Shown piece by piece: positions 61,801 to 64,000 of a stretch of DNA of 64,000 nt. The position numbers and the translations under genes are program-made. The DNA lies in contig CAVPPH010000003.1 of assembly GCA_963707275.1 (NCBI GenBank), positions 372,001 to 436,000 of the forward strand. The letters run 5' to 3'. Numbering within the stretch: position 1 is the stretch's first letter; each line of letters begins with the position of its first letter. The DNA comes from JACKBK01 sp963707275 (GTDB lineage: Bacteria > Chloroflexota > Anaerolineae > JAAEKA01). The notes beneath the pieces were generated by a model. The model was not told the DNA's origin. It did no database searches and saw only the letters and a program-made list of their open reading frames with translations.

Positions 61801-62970
61801 TTGCCGCTGGAGGATGCTATCGAACTGCACAACCCAACCGATCAGTCCATCAGTATCGGCGGTTGGTTCCTCAGCGACTCGGCTGACACGCTCAAGAAAT
61901 ATCGCATCCCCGACGGGACGACGATCCAACCGGATGGCTACGCGGTGTTCTACGAGTACCAGTTCAACGACCCTGCTAACCCGCCCAACATTCCGTTCGC
62001 GCTCAGCTCGCAGGGCGAGGAGGTCTATCTGGCGGCCGCCAGCCCCGACGGCACGCTGACCGGCTACACGTCGTCCGAGTCCTTTGCTGCGTCGGCCAAC
62101 GGCGTCTCGTTCGGACGCTTCGCCACCAGCACCGGTGTCGATTTCCCGGCCATGAGCCGGCGTACCTTCGGCGTGGACGATCCCAGCACGGTTGAAGAAT
62201 TCCGCAGCGGCACGGGGCTGCCCAACGCCTACCCACTGGTCGGGCCGGTGGTGCTCAACGAGTTGATGTACAACCCGCAGACCGGCGACGAGTTCCTTGA
62301 GCTGCAAAACATCACCGACGGCGAGGTGCTGCTCTACGATCCGGCCATTCCGACCAACGGCTGGGCGCTGACCGACGGCATTGACTTCACCTTCCCAATC
62401 ACTGCGACAGTGCCGGCGCGCGGCCGCGCGCTGGTGGTGCCCATCGACCCGCAGGCCTTCCGCATCACCTACTCGATCCCGCTGACGGTGCCGATCTACG
62501 GTCCGTACGACGGCGCGCTCAGCAACGGCGGCGAGATGGTGGAAATCTCGCGACCCGACGAGCCGGACGGTGACGTGGTTCCCCTCATCCCCGTTGACGC
62601 GATTTCCTACGACGACGCTGCGCCGTGGCCAATTGAGCCTGATGGCGACGGGCCGTCGCTGGCGCGGCTGTCGCCGGCAATCTATGGCAACGATCCGCTG
62701 AACTGGCAGGCGTCGGTCCCCGGCGGCACACCGGGCCGCCGCAACGCCGGCTGCCTGTACGCCGACGTGCAGCCCAACGCGGTGCATACATCGCCTGGCG
62801 CGTGCGACACGGACGTGGACGTGGCGGACATACAGACGGTGGCCGCCTGCTGGAACCAGCCCATCGGCACAGCAAGTTGCCCCGCGACGCTGAACGTCGA
62901 CGGGCTGGACGCCTATGTGACGGTGGGCGATCTGATCGCGGTCACAACCCGCTGGAACTGGCCAAACTAG
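58819..62970 (+). CDS. secreted multidomain protein: LTD, CotH kinase-like, three more LTD, dockerin-like tail
   Basis: 1383 residues, start ATG 58819 after GAGGAG. Signal peptide (LSIAAVLLFSYLPTAAA). LTD 1 at about 45-150 (IVINEFLASNQNG, DWLELYNSGAVAIDLAGW). A chitobiase-C-like sheet precedes the CotH domain (about 330-690; LRMHGNSTRQ, PKHSMRLHFRG, GLYWGIYNISERVDDHF, FMVWDNGSAMEH). LTDs follow at about 830, 990 and 1150 (ITEIMYNPLDGG, VVNEVLAHTD, VLNELMYNPQTGDEF). The tail DTDVDVADIQTVAACW and LNVDGLDAYVTVGDLIAV resembles paired dockerin Ca-loops. CotH kinases phosphorylate secreted proteins; activity here is unproven. Confidence 0.9.
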   Translation: MSAGNRLRLSGLSIAAVLLFSYLPTAAATPRSPSSYQRAIQSGAIVINEFLASNQNGLTDEDGDHSDWLELYNSGAVAIDLAGWSLTDDVANPGKWLFPARTLAPNAYLVIFASGKNRAPPSGELHTSFSLSAAGEYLGLYDDADPRLVMDEFTPEFPQQYGDISYGRYGVGEYRYYSHPTPGAVNDASAAYLGIVDDVTYSLPRGYYYDDQFTVSLQTTTAGASIRHSRSGYPPTSSNGTLYTGPVSIYDTMPLRAIAYKPGYISSRVGTQTYIMPNKVKLQPAAPVGYPTTWGTYNGQTVYADYEMDPTVVNDPRYSGTIANDLRTLPALMISTDRVGLFDAAQGIYANPLQTGDEWERPASVELINPDGSTAFQIDAGLRMHGNSTRQPDVTPKHSMRLHFRGDYGAAELEYPLFTDSDVDSFDVLVLDALYDDSWLLSERGIYARDQWIKNTLTAMDRVGVHNFYVQLYLDGLYWGIYNISERVDDHFAAAYFGGDEADYDVIYVAGAGYVTADSGDTITWDAMMDIADAGVASQAQYEAIQQYLDIDSLIDFMLIHVYAGNPIPWEFVDWKAIRKREAGEPFQFMVWDNGSAMEHVSRNDTNAGASAPNTPFYLYYRLRDNPEFRLRFADHVHDRFFNDGALYVDPSNPAWDPAHPERNLPASRFDALVQQIDRAVVSESARWGDVSTPGTTFTRDDQWIYKRDQMFNQFFPQRSAIVLQQLRDINLYPAVAAPEFNQHGGSVPPGFELSMTAQAGTIYFTTDGSDPRVPVTGAVSPSAMAYTTPVPLTGGVTEVKARALSGGSWSALTAATFNAPLDLSDLRITEIMYNPLDGGDYEFIELKNAGAESLDLTGVAFTTGIDFTFPAGFTLPAGEFAVLVVNPTAFALRYPGVPTAGTYSGALSNGGEQLVLSGPGPTTLIDMTYDDAPPWPVTPDGLGNSLVIVDPFGDPNAASNWRASTFINGSPGEDDPEPFYGGVVVNEVLAHTDLPLEDAIELHNPTDQSISIGGWFLSDSADTLKKYRIPDGTTIQPDGYAVFYEYQFNDPANPPNIPFALSSQGEEVYLAAASPDGTLTGYTSSESFAASANGVSFGRFATSTGVDFPAMSRRTFGVDDPSTVEEFRSGTGLPNAYPLVGPVVLNELMYNPQTGDEFLELQNITDGEVLLYDPAIPTNGWALTDGIDFTFPITATVPARGRALVVPIDPQAFRITYSIPLTVPIYGPYDGALSNGGEMVEISRPDEPDGDVVPLIPVDAISYDDAAPWPIEPDGDGPSLARLSPAIYGNDPLNWQASVPGGTPGRRNAGCLYADVQPNAVHTSPGACDTDVDVADIQTVAACWNQPIGTASCPATLNVDGLDAYVTVGDLIAVTTRWNWPN

Positions 62971-62985
62971 GAACGCGGCAATCTC

Positions 62986-63561
62986 TTGCTGATCCCGGCC
63001 CATAATTGCGTTCAGTGCCCGGCGCTGGCGGCCAACCGGCAGCGGATCGTGCGCGGCTACGGCGATCCGTGCGCCTGGCTGCTGATGGTCGGCGAGGCGC
63101 CGGGCTATCTGGGCGCGGACCGCACGGGCGTGCCTTTCACCGGCGACCGTTCCGGCCGCCGCGTTCAGAAGCTGTTGATCGCGTTGGGAATGTCAGAGGA
63201 GACCGATCCTGCAGTCAAGACACCGCGCCTGCGGGACGTCTGGTTGACCAACGTGGTGCGCTGCAATCCGCCTGGCAACCGCAACCCCACTGCCACCGAG
63301 GTAGCCAACTGTGCGCCCTTCCTATGTGCCGAATTGGACGCGATCAGACCGAAGGTTGTCGCGACGCTGGGAAACTTCGCGGCGCGCTGGGCGTTCGGGG
63401 AGTTGCTAAACCAGGAGCCGCCGGCCGGCGTTCGTGAACTGCACGGGCAGACGTGGCGCGTCGGCGACGTGACGCTACTCTGTCTCGTGCATCCAGCGCG
63501 CGCCAGCAACGCGCAGATCGCAGTGGCGGAGCAAGTCTTGCGAAGCCTGCTAGCAGGTTAG
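62986..63561 (+). CDS. uracil-DNA glycosylase, family 4-like
   Basis: 191 residues from TTG 62986. CVQCPALAANR near the N-terminus may contribute Fe-S cysteines (only two clear). MVGEAPGYLGADRTGVPFTGDRSGR is the family 4/5 motif A, TNVVRCNPPGNRNPT the central motif with Cys, and LVHPARAS the C-terminal His motif. Removes uracil from DNA. It reaches 12 bases into the convergent dehydrogenase gene. No strong ribosome site. Confidence 0.85.
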   Translation: MLIPAHNCVQCPALAANRQRIVRGYGDPCAWLLMVGEAPGYLGADRTGVPFTGDRSGRRVQKLLIALGMSEETDPAVKTPRLRDVWLTNVVRCNPPGNRNPTATEVANCAPFLCAELDAIRPKVVATLGNFAARWAFGELLNQEPPAGVRELHGQTWRVGDVTLLCLVHPARASNAQIAVAEQVLRSLLAG

Positions 63562-64000
63562 CACCAGCTTGCCAAACTGCTGGCGGTCGGCCATGTAGCG
63601 ATGGGCATCGGCGGCTTCCTCCAGCGGGAAGGTGCGGTCGATGACCGGCTTCAGCGTGCCATCGACTACCAGCGGCAGCAGCGTCATCAACTCCTCGTGG
63701 GTCGCGCCGAAGGAACCGAGAAGGCTGATCTGTTTGCCAAACAGCGACCAGAGATCGGTGTTGCCCCAGCGGCCAGTGGTGGAACCGCACGTCACGACTC
63801 GTCCCATCGGCGCCAACGCGGCGACGCTGTGCTGCCAGGTATCCGTGCCGACGTGCTCGATCACCAGATCGACGCCGCGGCCATCGGTCAGCCGCCGAGC
63901 GCGCCGGTCGAAGCGTTCGCTGGCGTAGTTGATTATTGCGTCCGCGCCCAGCTCCGTGGCCTTCGCCAGCTTCGCGTCGCTGCTGGCGGTGGCGATCACC
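63550..64000 (-). CDS. zinc-type alcohol dehydrogenase/quinone oxidoreductase, partial
   Basis: Only the C-terminal 150 residues are in the window. MIATASSDAKLAKATELGADAIINY is the second half of the Rossmann fold of medium-chain dehydrogenases, followed by GVDLVIEHVGTDTW and GRVVTCGSTTG. The tail VIDRTFPLEEAADAHRYM is typical of the quinone oxidoreductase branch. The N-terminal GroES-like domain and the metal ligands lie beyond position 64000. Convergent with, and overlapping, the uracil-DNA glycosylase. Confidence 0.9.
   Translation of the reverse strand, partial: VIATASSDAKLAKATELGADAIINYASERFDRRARRLTDGRGVDLVIEHVGTDTWQHSVAALAPMGRVVTCGSTTGRWGNTDLWSLFGKQISLLGSFGATHEELMTLLPLVVDGTLKPVIDRTFPLEEAADAHRYMADRQQFGKLVLTC

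Noticed and set aside
61729..63003. 424-residue minus-strand frame opposite the CotH gene
   Set aside because: Antisense shadow: composition is skewed to Arg/Val/Ala/His and no motif is present.

Overview
The window is high-GC bacterial DNA that I would place in the phylum Chloroflexota (Caldilinea/Anaerolineae-like). This rests on gene content and style, not on a marker gene. The signs are several giant GT-C/PTPS-related/DUF2142/DUF2723 membrane proteins in one cluster, secreted proteins with long Thr-Pro-Ala stalks that end in a Phe/Tyr-Leu-Pro-Leu tag, a T-box leader on leuS, a MoeA plus MoeA-PBP pair, a fused ATP sulfurylase/APS kinase, and many dispersed intergenic hairpins. There is no rRNA, CRISPR array, phage or IS element.

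Layout. 1-2.2 kb: start of a GT39-type membrane glycosyltransferase (minus) and a divergent RHH/PIN toxin-antitoxin pair. 2.4-4.2 kb: proS (minus). 4.7-9.9 kb: an efflux locus with MFS transporter, NarL-type regulator and sensor kinase on the minus strand, divergent from an ABC ATPase/permease pair across a region with two promoters and a palindrome. 10.4-13.6 kb: LOG-family protein, metallophosphoesterase, and a secreted lamin-tail/PLD protein. 13.9-16.9 kb: tRNA-Arg(CCT), sat-cysC fusion, sugar epimerase. 17.0-22.4 kb (minus): esterase, trmB, leuS with T-box, then a two-tRNA-Ala operon with a consensus promoter and perfect terminator. 22.6-23.7 kb: unknown helical protein. 24.0-33.9 kb (minus): a compact locus of OmpR-type regulator, giant Ig/OmpL47-repeat protein, TPR-SH3 membrane protein, six-Asp-box propeller and PAS/GAF histidine kinase. 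This is the best candidate for an undescribed system. 34.1-49.6 kb: secreted CBM9-like protein followed by a surface glycoconjugate island (PTPS-related x2, DUF2142, GT2, an ILEI/FAM3-domain membrane protein, DUF2723) with a PLP decarboxylase inside it. 49.7-53.1 kb: two moeA paralogs. 53.2-58.6 kb: M28 peptidase, HEPN/MNT pair, gamma-glutamyltransferase, purple-acid-phosphatase-like protein. 58.8-63 kb: secreted LTD/CotH/dockerin-like protein. 63-64 kb: family-4-type uracil-DNA glycosylase and a partial zinc-type alcohol dehydrogenase.

Two themes cross the window. First, at least eight otherwise well-conserved genes carry apparent 1-base indels, and one carries an in-frame amber codon. Housekeeping proS and leuS are among them, so a good part is probably assembly error rather than decay. 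Second, low-complexity DNA is everywhere. Purine/pyrimidine tracts sit in frame inside enzyme genes, and long imperfect hairpins built from several repeat families fill the 5' leaders of epimerase, leuS, trmB and the second moeA.
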